Of a stretch of 64,000 nt of DNA, positions 44,867 to 52,965 are shown in pieces. The translations under genes and the position numbers were made by a program. The notes below the pieces were generated by a model, which was not told the origin of the DNA, did no database searches, and worked only from the letters and a program-made list of their open reading frames with translations. How positions within the stretch are numbered: the stretch's first letter is position 1; every line of letters begins with the position of its first letter. The stretch is from an uncultured Verrucomicrobiae bacterium (GTDB lineage: Bacteria > Verrucomicrobiota > Verrucomicrobiia > JADLBR01 > CALLMV01). Where the stretch lies: positions 1-64,000 of the forward strand of contig CALLMV010000012.1 in assembly GCA_938005615.1 (NCBI GenBank), read 5' to 3'.

Positions 44867-44912
44867 ATTCGTTTTTTTAGAATATAAAATTCTAATCATT
44901 TAAAAAAGCGAA
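44867..44912. terminator. Bidirectional terminator-like hairpin
   Basis: TTAGAAT-ATAAA-ATTCTAA (44877-44895) is flanked by TTCG plus seven T on the left and a run of six A followed by GCGAA on the right, so the outer parts also pair. It separates two convergent genes, the aldo/keto reductase and the DUF3253 gene, and could stop transcription from both sides. Confidence 0.55.
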
Positions 44913-44972
44913 CGATTGTATGCACAAGGATTGTTTAGCCTTGGTGATACGTCATTGTTCTTAGCTGTTGTC

Positions 44973-45362
44973 TTAATCAGACAGTCGCACTCGGAAAGGA
45001 CCGCGAATCTTCCTCCATGGGCGTACGACCCCCTTCTGCAGCAGGCGGATCTTGTGCTCCTGCTCGAGGGCGTGCAACAGCGGCCGCAGCAGACGCAAAG
45101 GATCTTGAACACCGGGCAGAACGCGCTGTGATAACTCACCCGGGCAGATGGTGCTTCCCCGCTTCAGGGTACTGAGCTCTTGGAGGATGTCAGCGGTCAT
45201 CTCCGCTCGTCGTGTCGTTTGGATTTCGCGGCTAAGCTGTTGAAGACTGGCGCAACGGCGCGAGCAAATACCCGTACTGTCGTCTCTGGGAAGGGGAAGT
45301 CCGCAGACGGTACAGCAGTGTTCTTGCAAATGCAGTTGTGCGATATTATCAACGATCGGCAC
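44973..45362 (-). CDS. DUF3253 protein with N-terminal Cys-rich zinc-binding head
   Basis: 129 residues. The N-terminal part has paired Cys motifs CCTVCG and CSRRC spaced as a small zinc ribbon. The C-terminal part (about 55-127) matches DUF3253: ILQELSTLKRGSTICPGELSQ, LLHALEQEHKIRLLQKG and RGPFRVRLS, a predicted winged helix. It may bind nucleic acid; function is not established. The start is a GTG at 45362, nine bases after the proS stop, so it is likely cotranscribed with proS; no good ribosome site supports the exact start. Confidence 0.8.
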   Translation of the reverse strand: MPIVDNIAQLHLQEHCCTVCGLPLPRDDSTGICSRRCASLQQLSREIQTTRRAEMTADILQELSTLKRGSTICPGELSQRVLPGVQDPLRLLRPLLHALEQEHKIRLLQKGVVRPWRKIRGPFRVRLSD

Positions 45363-45370
45363 AGGGAGGC

Positions 45371-47095
45371 TTAACTAGCGGTGAGAAGTTGGTTGAGTAC
45401 CAATTGCACTTGAGTTGGGACTTCTTGCACAGGTACCAGAGTTGATTCTTTCCCGGCACGCAGCTTAAGCTCCACACCTCCGGAGTTCAGGGATTTTTCC
45501 CCGAGGGTGAGTCGAAGGGGTAGGCCGAGGAGATCAGCATCTTTGAATTTTACGCCTGGCCGCTCGGCGCGGTCGTCTACCAGTACGGTGATGCCTAAAG
45601 ATTCAAGTTGTGTTTCCAGTTGCTCGGCCATTTCGTGTAGGGACTCGTCGAGTAACAAAAGTGCCACTTGCCAGGGGGCGACAGAAGCAGGCCAGATGAT
45701 GCCGTTTTCGTCGTGATGTTGTTCAATAATAGCCTGAAGGCATCGGGTGACTCCAATGCCGTAGCAACCCATAAACGCAGGTTTGGACTGCCCATCGGTA
45801 TCTAAAAAACGTGCGCCGAAGGCTTCGGAATATTTTGTGCCGAGCTTGAAAACGTGTCCCACTTCAATAGCGCGACTGATGCGAAGGGGGCGACGTGTGG
45901 TGGGGTGTAGTTCGCCATCTAGTGCTGTGCGCAGGTCGCGGTACTCATCGACGTGCAGATCACGTGGCACGGAGATGTTGCGAATGTGGAAGCCTTCTTC
46001 ATTGGCGCCTGTAGTCATGCCGTGCTGGTCGCGCAAGCACTCGTCCGCGATCACACGGGTGATTGAAGACGGCAATGGTTTTAGTGCCCCTAGCGAACCA
46101 GGGGGGCAACCCATCATAGAGACGATTTCTTCGGGTGTGGCAGGGCGGATTTGGGAGAATCCTGCGGCGAGCACCTTGGCTTCATTCAGCACATGATCGC
46201 CGCGAAGCAGGAAAAGCACAGGTCGGGAATCTGCGATGTAAACAAGGGTCTTGACCTGGCAGCAGGCCGCTACGCCGTGCTTAATCGTGAGGTCTTCAAT
46301 CGTGGTGACATTTGGTGTGGGGAATTTCTCAAACGGCACGGGGGGAGGGTTGTGCGGGCGAGGGCTAGCCAGGGAGACAGCTTTTTCGATGGCGGCGGCG
46401 TAGGAACCATCGTCGGTAGTGGCTATTTCACTTTCACCTACGGCACATGGGACGACAAATTCGTGGGAAAAGCTACCGCCCATGACTCCGGTGTCTGCTT
46501 CCACGGCGAAGGCATGCAGGCCAATACGCCGGAAAATACGGCTGTAGGCATTATACATCGCCTGGTAGGATGCGGTCGCTCGATCGCTATCGCAATCGAA
46601 GCTGTAAGCATCTTTCATCAAAAATTCACGCCCGCGCATGAGGCCGAACCGGGGTCGGATTTCATCGCGAAATTTCGTTTGGATTTGGTATAAGGTGAGA
46701 GGGAGCTGACGGTAGGAGGCCAATACGGAGGCAACGAGGTCGGTGACGACTTCTTCATGCGTGGGCCCGAGCACTGTTTCTTCCGAAGTTCTGCGTGTGG
46801 CACTTTGTGCAGTAAACATCACTTGACGTGCCGCGTCGTATCGAGGGCCGCGTTTCCAAAGCTCAGCCGGTTGCAGCGCGGGCATGAGTAGTTCAATAGC
46901 CCCGGCTCGGTTCATTTCTTCGCGGATGATGCGTTCGATGTGATGAAGCACTCGCAGGCCTGCTGGCAGGAGGGTGTAAACACCAGCGGATAGTTTCCGC
47001 GCGAGGCCTGCTCGCAACAGTAGTTGGTGACTTTTAATCTCAGCCTCAGCGGGAGGCTCGCGAAGGGTTTGCAAAAAAGCGCGGGAGTATTTCAT
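45371..47095 (-). CDS. proS: Prolyl-tRNA synthetase
   Basis: 574 residues, bacterial-type class II synthetase. TLLPAGLRVLHHIERIIREEM, motif 2 RPRFGLMRGREFLMKDAYSF, an editing INS domain in the middle (about 225-390) and motif 3 MGCYGIGVTRCLQA, then an anticodon-binding domain (ending about 565). It charges tRNA-Pro in the cytoplasm. ATG at 47095 puts the first helix at YSRAFLQTLREPPAEAE as in the family. DUF3253 follows on the same strand. Confidence 0.97.
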   Translation of the reverse strand: MKYSRAFLQTLREPPAEAEIKSHQLLLRAGLARKLSAGVYTLLPAGLRVLHHIERIIREEMNRAGAIELLMPALQPAELWKRGPRYDAARQVMFTAQSATRRTSEETVLGPTHEEVVTDLVASVLASYRQLPLTLYQIQTKFRDEIRPRFGLMRGREFLMKDAYSFDCDSDRATASYQAMYNAYSRIFRRIGLHAFAVEADTGVMGGSFSHEFVVPCAVGESEIATTDDGSYAAAIEKAVSLASPRPHNPPPVPFEKFPTPNVTTIEDLTIKHGVAACCQVKTLVYIADSRPVLFLLRGDHVLNEAKVLAAGFSQIRPATPEEIVSMMGCPPGSLGALKPLPSSITRVIADECLRDQHGMTTGANEEGFHIRNISVPRDLHVDEYRDLRTALDGELHPTTRRPLRISRAIEVGHVFKLGTKYSEAFGARFLDTDGQSKPAFMGCYGIGVTRCLQAIIEQHHDENGIIWPASVAPWQVALLLLDESLHEMAEQLETQLESLGITVLVDDRAERPGVKFKDADLLGLPLRLTLGEKSLNSGGVELKLRAGKESTLVPVQEVPTQVQLVLNQLLTAS

Positions 47096-47131
47096 CGGCG
47101 GCTAGACTGCTGCCGCAAACCAGGGCAGGAG

Positions 47132-47734
47132 TCAAGGAGAGGTAATTTCCTCAACGGTGACTCCTCCCACGGCACGGATATTACTTCGGCCTAACTGCGG
47201 CCGTGTACGCGCGCGGGTTTCTAGATTGGAGGATCTGGTAGTGATATTTGAGGTGGATGTTCCGCTGTTGATAAAGATTTGCGTCAAATAAGTTTCCCCC
47301 TTCGAATTCGTCGCCACCCCAACGCCGATATCTGTGTAGTTTCCGAGGATGTTTTCTCTGTGGCCCGGGCTGTTCATCCACATGTTGATTGCGCGTTCGG
47401 CAATGTCACCTTTTGCGGCCTTGAGGTAGGCGACGTTTTCACCGATGCCGTTGATAGGGATTTCTTGACGAATTTTTTCAGTACGCAGGCTGAAGTTTTC
47501 GTGACCGACTGAGGTGCGTCCCTGGGACATGTTAAGCGAGTGCTCCAGTGCCTGCGTCGCGGCAGGAAAATTGGGACGTAGACTGGGAAGGCCGTGCTGA
47601 GCGCGTTGCGCGTTGGTAAGTTGGACGACACGCTCCGCGATTTTTGCAGAGGTATCGGCCGAGAATATACTTTGAGTAAATATAGTAAGGCCAAGGAATA
47701 AAAGCATTCTCTTCATCAGTGAGTGATTTTGCAT
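47132..47734 (-). CDS. Secreted CAP-domain (SCP/PR1) protein
   Basis: 200 residues from the ATG at 47734; a second ATG at 47716 also fits. A signal peptide (MLLFLGLTIFTQSIFSA) is followed by a CAP domain: LTNAQRAQHGLPSL, VGHENFSLR, INGIGENVAYL, MNSPGHRENIL and YTDIGVGVA, including the conserved His and Glu cavity residues. A Thr/Arg/Ser tail of about 45 residues follows. Bacterial CAP proteins are exported and of mostly unknown function. The frame is open further upstream to 47875, but that part overlaps the divergent gene. Neighbour proS lies downstream on the same strand. Confidence 0.9.
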   Translation of the reverse strand: MQNHSLMKRMLLFLGLTIFTQSIFSADTSAKIAERVVQLTNAQRAQHGLPSLRPNFPAATQALEHSLNMSQGRTSVGHENFSLRTEKIRQEIPINGIGENVAYLKAAKGDIAERAINMWMNSPGHRENILGNYTDIGVGVATNSKGETYLTQIFINSGTSTSNITTRSSNLETRARTRPQLGRSNIRAVGGVTVEEITSP

Positions 47735-47810
47735 CCTCGCAGCAAGTTGGCAAACGCTAAGAGAGATGGTTTTCGCTTGGATTTTTCCCGCAATTTGCGG
47801 AAATGCAACT

Positions 47811-48215
47811 ATGCCTGCTGCAGATAAAAGCCGCACCACCCTTAAAATCAACCGCTCGGCCACGGGTTCGCTCAAAGGATCGTTTTTCAGCCCAACTAAC
47901 GAGCAAGAGCTGCAAGACGCTGTGGATATGGCATTCGACTACCGCGGCGATGTGACACTCCACTTCCGCGATGGAACCGCTTTGGAATGCTTCGTAGCCA
48001 ACCGCATGCCGACCTTGCGACAGATTACTTGCTTCGTAAAAAATGAGGACGCACCGCGCACGTTTAGCTACGATGACATCGCGGCAATCGATCTCTCTGG
48101 CGAGGATCCCGCTGACGGCAAAAGCTGGGAGGCGTGGATGCAGAAAAAGGCCGAACAACGCAAAGCCGAAGCTGAAAAACTGCGCCAAGAAGCTCTCGCC
48201 CGCGGGGAGTTGTAA
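47811..48215 (+). CDS. Hypothetical protein, 134 aa
   Basis: From the ATG at 47811. The body has a short beta-rich part (GDVTLHFRDGTALECFVANRM and FSYDDIAAIDLSG) and ends in a highly charged helix (KSWEAWMQKKAEQRKAEAEKL and on), probably a coiled coil. There is no signal peptide or membrane segment. It reads like a conserved cytoplasmic protein rather than a random frame, but I do not recognise a family. It is divergent from the CAP gene and its stop is six bases before the end of the DUF4126 gene on the other strand. Confidence 0.72.
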   Translation: MPAADKSRTTLKINRSATGSLKGSFFSPTNEQELQDAVDMAFDYRGDVTLHFRDGTALECFVANRMPTLRQITCFVKNEDAPRTFSYDDIAAIDLSGEDPADGKSWEAWMQKKAEQRKAEAEKLRQEALARGEL

Positions 48216-48221
48216 GCAAAC

Positions 48222-49298
48222 TCAGTGGGCTGTGCTCAATGATGTCTGCTTCATGCTTCCTAGTAGGGCCGGGCCGTCGAGGACTTCCACTTCGGGGGCA
48301 TTGACGGTGATGAGGATGTCACCCAAGCGAGAATGCACGTCGCGAGCCCAATGGGCGTTGCGCAGAGAGATGTTGAAAGAAGCGAGCACGCCTTTGTCGC
48401 GCTTGTAGAAGGTGAGGCGGTGGGCGAGGAATTTCTCCTCGAGTTCGATGTTGCTGTCGCGCAGAGGCACGCGGCTGGCTGTCTCGTGAAGGAAGCCGGC
48501 GCCAACGAACCACAGGTCGCCTTCACCTTCGAGGGCAACGAGGTGGCCGCGCAAGTAGGAAGGAGTGTGGGGCACGCGGGCACTCCAGCAGGGCAGGGCC
48601 CATTTGATGCGGAAGTTATCCCCGGCGTGGCGGGTGAGGATAATTTCGAGTTTGTGGCCGATGCGAGTAGGCAGGGGGCCGGGGTTGCGGTTGGCAAAGG
48701 AGGTGAGTTTGCCGAGAGTCATGCCCAGATGGGCTAGCACCATGCGTACGAGGCTAGGGCCGAGGAAAACCATGGCAGCGAGGAACGCAATGACGACTGC
48801 CAGCATGATCCAGGGGTTCCAAAGGGTCAGGGCCACACCACCTACCACCACAGCGTCGCCCGCAAGGCTGGTGACGATGTTGGAGACGGGTTCGGGTGAG
48901 GTGTTAACGACAAGGCGAAAGCCGGCCTTGGCAGTGTGCACGGCGAGGGCGGTGCCGCCGGTGAGGAGGATGGTGATGATTTCGAGGGCAGGATTCATCT
49001 GGCCGAGAGCAGCAGCGGCGAGGAACATGGCCCCGATGGGGCGAACGGCGGTGTGGATGGCGTCCCAGAGGCTGTCCACCCAAGGGACTTTATCGGCGAA
49101 GAATTCAATGAAGTAGAGTGCCGCGGCGATGCCCCAGATCCAGGGGTTGGCGAAGACTTCTAGGGGCTGAAGATGCGGGCTGAGGCTGAGCCAGTTGAAG
49201 TGGATGCACATGCCCACAACAAAGACGGTGAGGTAGAGGCTGATGCCGGAGAGTGCGCCGAGGCCAAGCGCAGCAGCCAAGAGTTGGAGTTCGTTCAT
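48222..49298 (-). CDS. DUF4126 membrane protein with extra soluble C-terminal domain
   Basis: 358 residues. The first ~190 residues are hydrophobic with about five or six membrane segments and match DUF4126: LGLGALSGISLYLTVFVVG, EFFADKVPWVDSLWD, RPIGAMFLAA and GGTALAVHTAKAG. The remaining ~165 residues are soluble and beta-rich (YLRGHLVALEGEGDLWFVG, AHRLTFYKRDKGVLASFN), resembling a PH-like barrel. Function unknown. The gene is followed by a convergent hypothetical gene only six bases away. Confidence 0.82.
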   Translation of the reverse strand: MNELQLLAAALGLGALSGISLYLTVFVVGMCIHFNWLSLSPHLQPLEVFANPWIWGIAAALYFIEFFADKVPWVDSLWDAIHTAVRPIGAMFLAAAALGQMNPALEIITILLTGGTALAVHTAKAGFRLVVNTSPEPVSNIVTSLAGDAVVVGGVALTLWNPWIMLAVVIAFLAAMVFLGPSLVRMVLAHLGMTLGKLTSFANRNPGPLPTRIGHKLEIILTRHAGDNFRIKWALPCWSARVPHTPSYLRGHLVALEGEGDLWFVGAGFLHETASRVPLRDSNIELEEKFLAHRLTFYKRDKGVLASFNISLRNAHWARDVHSRLGDILITVNAPEVEVLDGPALLGSMKQTSLSTAH

Positions 49299-49375
49299 GG
49301 TGGTTTGTTATCCTTTCTAGTTTACAACAGTTAAAGTTAGCGCGGGGTTCATCTTTTGCGCGAAAAATTTTAGGT

Positions 49376-49405
49376 AATAAAAAAACCCGGCGCGGGGCCG
49401 GGTTT
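49376..49405 (-). terminator. Rho-independent terminator of the secreted 197-aa protein gene
   Basis: A nine-base stem (AAACCCGGC at 49383-49391 paired with GCCGGGTTT at 49397-49405) with a five-base loop; read on the minus strand it is followed by seven T. It lies 25 bases past the stop of the gene at 49430-50023. Confidence 0.85.
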
Positions 49406-49429
49406 GTCTGTAGGGACGTTGGTGAACGA

Positions 49430-50023
49430 TTATTCTGTGAGTTGATTTTCTGATTCGGAGTTCTCTTCGGGGTTTTGAAGTACCGAATTCTCTGAGTCGA
49501 TGCTTTTGATTGGGTGGAATTGGAGGGATTTGAGAATCGTTTCGATTTCCTGAATTTCTTTGTGCTCTTCGGCATTGGCTTCAAACCAGATTTCCGCGAT
49601 GGAGCCAGTGGGCAGGATAAACATGTTCAGGCCAATGCGATAGTTGGTGTCGTCTTCATCCTTGCCAGTGCCGCGGGTAGTGATGACGGTGTTGCCGTGG
49701 TGCGTCTCAGTGACTGGAGCTTCCAGAATGGCTTCTACGTAGAGGCTTTTTAGGTATTCAGCAGAGTCATTGAAGAATTCTCTTGAGTTTTCCTCTGTGC
49801 CATCAATGGCGCGGAAGTATATTACTGTTCCTTGTTGTGTTGAAAGTGTGTAGTAATCAACGCCATCTTCCGGTTCGCTGAAGAACCAAGAATCGGGAGC
49901 TGTAAGGGAGAAGATGGCGTCTTCTTTGTTGGGGTAGAAGACGGTTTGTTGGGCATTGAGCGCGCTTATGGTGAGTAATCCAGCGGTTAGCATTAAGGTT
50001 TTGAGGAGTTGTTTTATGTGCAT
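49430..50023 (-). CDS. Secreted hypothetical protein, 197 aa
   Basis: A signal peptide (LLKTLMLTAGLLTISALNA, cleaved before QQ) is followed by a compact domain of about 150 residues (FSLTAPDSWFFSEPEDG, VDYYTLSTQQGTVIYFRAI, IGLNMFILPTGSIAEIWFEA) and an acidic Asn/Ser/Glu tail. The domain layout is reminiscent of PsbP/DUF-type periplasmic proteins with an amphipathic last helix, but no family is recognised with confidence. It has its own terminator. Upstream neighbour is the SUI1-type gene on the same strand. Confidence 0.78.
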   Translation of the reverse strand: MHIKQLLKTLMLTAGLLTISALNAQQTVFYPNKEDAIFSLTAPDSWFFSEPEDGVDYYTLSTQQGTVIYFRAIDGTEENSREFFNDSAEYLKSLYVEAILEAPVTETHHGNTVITTRGTGKDEDDTNYRIGLNMFILPTGSIAEIWFEANAEEHKEIQEIETILKSLQFHPIKSIDSENSVLQNPEENSESENQLTE

Positions 50024-50094
50024 GCGCCGTGGTTAGCTGTGTTTTCGGCTTTGTAAAGGGAAAGGCGGGAGATGAGTTTGGGGCGAGGATGGTT

Positions 50095-50505
50095 TTATTT
50101 TTCACCGCGTGGTGTGTAGCCCAATGCGGTGAGACGGGCGCGGATTTTAGGAATGTGTTCTCCCTGGATTTCGATGGTGCGGTCTTTGACGGTGCCGCCT
50201 GTGCCGCAGTGTTTTTTGAGGTCGCGGGCGAGGGCGTCGAGTTCGCGGGAGTTGTGAGGGCGGGAGAAGTCGCGCAGCACGATGACGCAGCCGCCGTGGC
50301 GATGGGCAGTCTGGCGTTGGAGGAGGACGGTGCCGTTGTTTAACACTCGCGGTGCAGTTGCAGGTTGTGTCTGCGCCTGTGCTTCCGGGGTTTGGGAGGG
50401 GTGCGTTTGCTCTTCACTCACGGAAATATTGAGGGACGCAAAGGGGCTAGCGAGTGGTGTGGATGGGCCATCTGTGGGTATTTTCTCCGGGCCCTTACGT
50501 TTCAT
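50095..50505 (-). CDS. SUI1/YciH family translation factor
   Basis: 136 residues from the ATG at 50505. A Pro/Thr/Gln-rich N-terminal half is followed by the SUI1 domain: TVLLQRQTAHRHGGCVIVLRDF, LDALARDLKKHCGTGGTVKD and IEIQGEHIPKIRARLTALGY. The bacterial family is homologous to eukaryotic eIF1 and affects start-codon discrimination in E. coli YciH. The frame is open upstream to 50580, but MKRKGPEKIP is the better start. It follows yqeY by 31 bases on the same strand. Confidence 0.88.
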   Translation of the reverse strand: MKRKGPEKIPTDGPSTPLASPFASLNISVSEEQTHPSQTPEAQAQTQPATAPRVLNNGTVLLQRQTAHRHGGCVIVLRDFSRPHNSRELDALARDLKKHCGTGGTVKDRTIEIQGEHIPKIRARLTALGYTPRGEK

Positions 50506-50536
50506 GGGATTCGTTGAGGGGAAAAGCGATGTGTGG

Positions 50537-50983
50537 TCAAGCCGGGAGGAGGGCCTGGATTTTTGCACTGAGCGCTGCATTGTCGGCGCGACCAGCGGCT
50601 TTGGCTTGGGCAGCTTTCATGACGAGGCCCATTTGCTTTTTGCTGGTGGCGCCTGTTTCGGCAATGGCGTCTCTGACGATGGCTTCGAGTTCCTCTGGGG
50701 TGAGCGTGGCTGGCAGGAAGGTCTCGAGAATTTTGAGTTGTGACTCTTCCGCCTGTACTAGTTCGGGACGCGCGGCTTTGGTGAATTCTGCGATGGCGTC
50801 TTGGCGTTTTTTGATTTCTCGTCGGAGGATCAGGAGAATGTCGCCGGGAGTGGGTTGTTTACCGGTTTGAGTCGTGTGGTAGGTGAGGGCTGATTTGAGT
50901 CCGCGGAGTGTGTCGGTGCGCGTTTTGTCGCGGGCGAGCATGGCGGATTTGATTTCGGCGTCGAGCTGCTCAGGAGTGATCAT
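50537..50983 (-). CDS. yqeY: GatB/YqeY domain protein
   Basis: 148 residues, family length. LRGLKSALTYHTT, RREIKKRQDAIAEFTKAAR, LETFLPATLTPEELEAIV and MGLVMKAAQAKAAGRAD are the YqeY signature, homologous to the tail domain of GatB that contacts tRNA. The freestanding protein is common in bacteria; function is not settled. GatB itself is at 57.4 kb. ATG at 50983. It sits between a UVR-motif gene and the SUI1-type gene on one strand. Confidence 0.93.
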   Translation of the reverse strand: MITPEQLDAEIKSAMLARDKTRTDTLRGLKSALTYHTTQTGKQPTPGDILLILRREIKKRQDAIAEFTKAARPELVQAEESQLKILETFLPATLTPEELEAIVRDAIAETGATSKKQMGLVMKAAQAKAAGRADNAALSAKIQALLPA

Positions 50984-51027
50984 GAAGCTTGATTCTGATT
51001 GTGTCAGTTTTTGACGGGCTTTGTGGT

Positions 51028-51777
51028 TTAACCAAGTTTTGCGAGCTGGTCGCGCAGTTGGGCGGCCACTTCGTATTTTTCCTCAGAGATAGCTTGGGCC
51101 AGTTGGCGTTCTACACGTTCACGGGGAGAGATGGGCCGTGTAGACTCTAGTTCGTTGAGCCAATCTTTGAGGAACTGCAGCTCTGTGCATTCTTCGGGTG
51201 GTCCGTCGAATTCTGTTTCTTCCAGGAAGAGTTCGATTTGCTCTATGGCGTCGCGTACGGTGTCCAAAGCCTTGATGTGATGGCCATTTTCAATTTGGAG
51301 GATAGCAGCTGCACGGGCGTGCATCATGAGCATGTAGGGTTTGAACTGAAGCATGGACCAAGCGTGTTCGTCGGACTCAGCATAATCGGCCATAAATTCC
51401 GCGACTTGGATATTGCGCATGGTGTCGCGAATCACGCGGTGCCAATCCTGAAGCTGGAAGAGGCTCAGGTAGCGATGGTAATACTGAATGGCTTCTTGTT
51501 GAAGCCTGTGGCAGGCCTGATTATCGAGCAGAAATTCTTCGGGGTCGGCCCCTGACTGGGTATGTCGGTTAAAAGCGTCTTGGTAGTATGCGAACCAGCT
51601 TTCAAAATTTTCCGGGCGTTGTCCGTCTGGTCTGCCATCCAACTCCATTTGGATGATGCCCAAGTCGAGGCGGAGCTGAACCTTTTGGTGTCCGTCTCCT
51701 GAAGTAATCAGGCGAGCATTGATTTGTGAGGGGTCGAAGGGCCAAGCAGCGAGAATAGCATCTAGATCTTGGTTCAT
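51028..51777 (-). CDS. UVR-motif protein
   Basis: 249 residues. The first ~210 residues are helical and lack a recognised domain (RLDLGIIQMELDGRPDGQRPE, then a helical region that may be TPR-like). The C-terminal ~35 residues form a UVR (UvrB/UvrC) motif, RERVERQLAQAISEEKYEVAAQ and on, a two-helix interaction element. A role in protein interaction or stress response is possible; function is unknown. ATG at 51777; upstream is a hypothetical secreted protein gene, downstream yqeY. Confidence 0.85.
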   Translation of the reverse strand: MNQDLDAILAAWPFDPSQINARLITSGDGHQKVQLRLDLGIIQMELDGRPDGQRPENFESWFAYYQDAFNRHTQSGADPEEFLLDNQACHRLQQEAIQYYHRYLSLFQLQDWHRVIRDTMRNIQVAEFMADYAESDEHAWSMLQFKPYMLMMHARAAAILQIENGHHIKALDTVRDAIEQIELFLEETEFDGPPEECTELQFLKDWLNELESTRPISPRERVERQLAQAISEEKYEVAAQLRDQLAKLG

Positions 51778-51851
51778 CGTTTGGAAAGTTATGTCGCAGG
51801 GCTAAGTGTTGTCAACTTGCTAAGCCTCCTGCAGTTAGTTTTCTGAAACAT

Positions 51852-52889
51852 TTACAATTTAACATCGATCAGGTCCAAGACAGGTTGTCCAGACGCATCA
51901 AGAGTGCATTCACCGATAATAGTAATTTCGCGAGAAAAATTTCGTGGCAGGGCACGCAGCGCGGAAAGACGCTCCACTAGACCAGGTTTGATGGCAGCGG
52001 CTTGTACGAGGCTGCCGTAACGTACGGTGAGTTGTGCTCCTGTGGAAAGTAGTGTGAAACTTTCCCCGGGTTGGTCGTTTGGCCCCATACCAAATAGCCC
52101 GCGAACACGCACCATGTCATCCAGGTAATCTGCAGGGGCCTTTCTCAGCTCGGCAACTTCTACAAAGGGAAATTCGGACCAAACGTCGCGCCAGACGTCG
52201 AACGGCTCAACGCGTGGCAAAGCCTCGAGCCAGTCGTCGTCACTCTTCGCTAAAATTGCTGCGTCAGTCATCAGTGAGGAGATAGTTACAACCGTATCCA
52301 AGCGCGAATCCATACGCATTACTGCACGAGCTTGGAGACCGAAGTTTTTTAGTGCCTGCTCCTGCCCGATATTCATCCAAGGGAAATCGCCCTCACCTAG
52401 CGAAATTTCGCCAGAGGATGTTAATCGCCTGCATGTGGATTCATCTTCCGCACCCCAAGGAAGGCTGCTGAGCACAACGTCTCTTTGATGGTGTGGGTAC
52501 AATGGTAAAGCAAGCCAGGAAAACGAGCTTTGAGGAATCGCACGGTGCACAGCCATACGTTGCACGCGCGCCTCCTCCGCCAGCCGTTGGGCTTGGCGTA
52601 ACCCCTCTACTGAAATACCCCAGGCCTGGAGAAAACTCTCCGGCACAAGCTCAGGTTCCACAGCAGCTACCCCTTCGCCGTGTACGACGACGATACGGCC
52701 CTTGGCACTAGCTTTGACTGAGCGTATATTAGTAAATAGTCGTGTCGTTAAACCGCCCTCCTCGCGCACGATGAGCAATGCCTCACTGACCGGCGATGAT
52801 GCCCACCCAGAGGAATTCAAAACAAAAAACCCAGACACAATGCAAAATGTGTATATGACCGCTGCACTTTGAGTTTTCACTTCTATCAA
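51852..52889 (-). CDS. Hypothetical secreted protein, 345 aa
   Basis: The N-terminus has a hydrophobic segment (AVIYTFCIVSGFFVLNSSG) ending at WASS, a signal peptide. The remainder is soluble with no recognised domain; a segment DYLDDMVRVRGLFGMGPNDQ near the C-terminus followed by LTVRYG resembles an OB-type barrel. Start is a TTG (52889) with AGGA four bases upstream, or a GTG at 52880; no ATG is in range. Some adenylyl or lipid binding role cannot be ruled out, but nothing specific is visible. It is divergent from the MuiA gene. Confidence 0.68.
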   Translation of the reverse strand: MIEVKTQSAAVIYTFCIVSGFFVLNSSGWASSPVSEALLIVREEGGLTTRLFTNIRSVKASAKGRIVVVHGEGVAAVEPELVPESFLQAWGISVEGLRQAQRLAEEARVQRMAVHRAIPQSSFSWLALPLYPHHQRDVVLSSLPWGAEDESTCRRLTSSGEISLGEGDFPWMNIGQEQALKNFGLQARAVMRMDSRLDTVVTISSLMTDAAILAKSDDDWLEALPRVEPFDVWRDVWSEFPFVEVAELRKAPADYLDDMVRVRGLFGMGPNDQPGESFTLLSTGAQLTVRYGSLVQAAAIKPGLVERLSALRALPRNFSREITIIGECTLDASGQPVLDLIDVKL

Positions 52890-52965
52890 TCTTTCCTACG
52901 CAAATTTTTATCACAACGACACCTTTTTCGTTGGCAAGCTTTCAAGCTGTGGAATAAAGATCACA

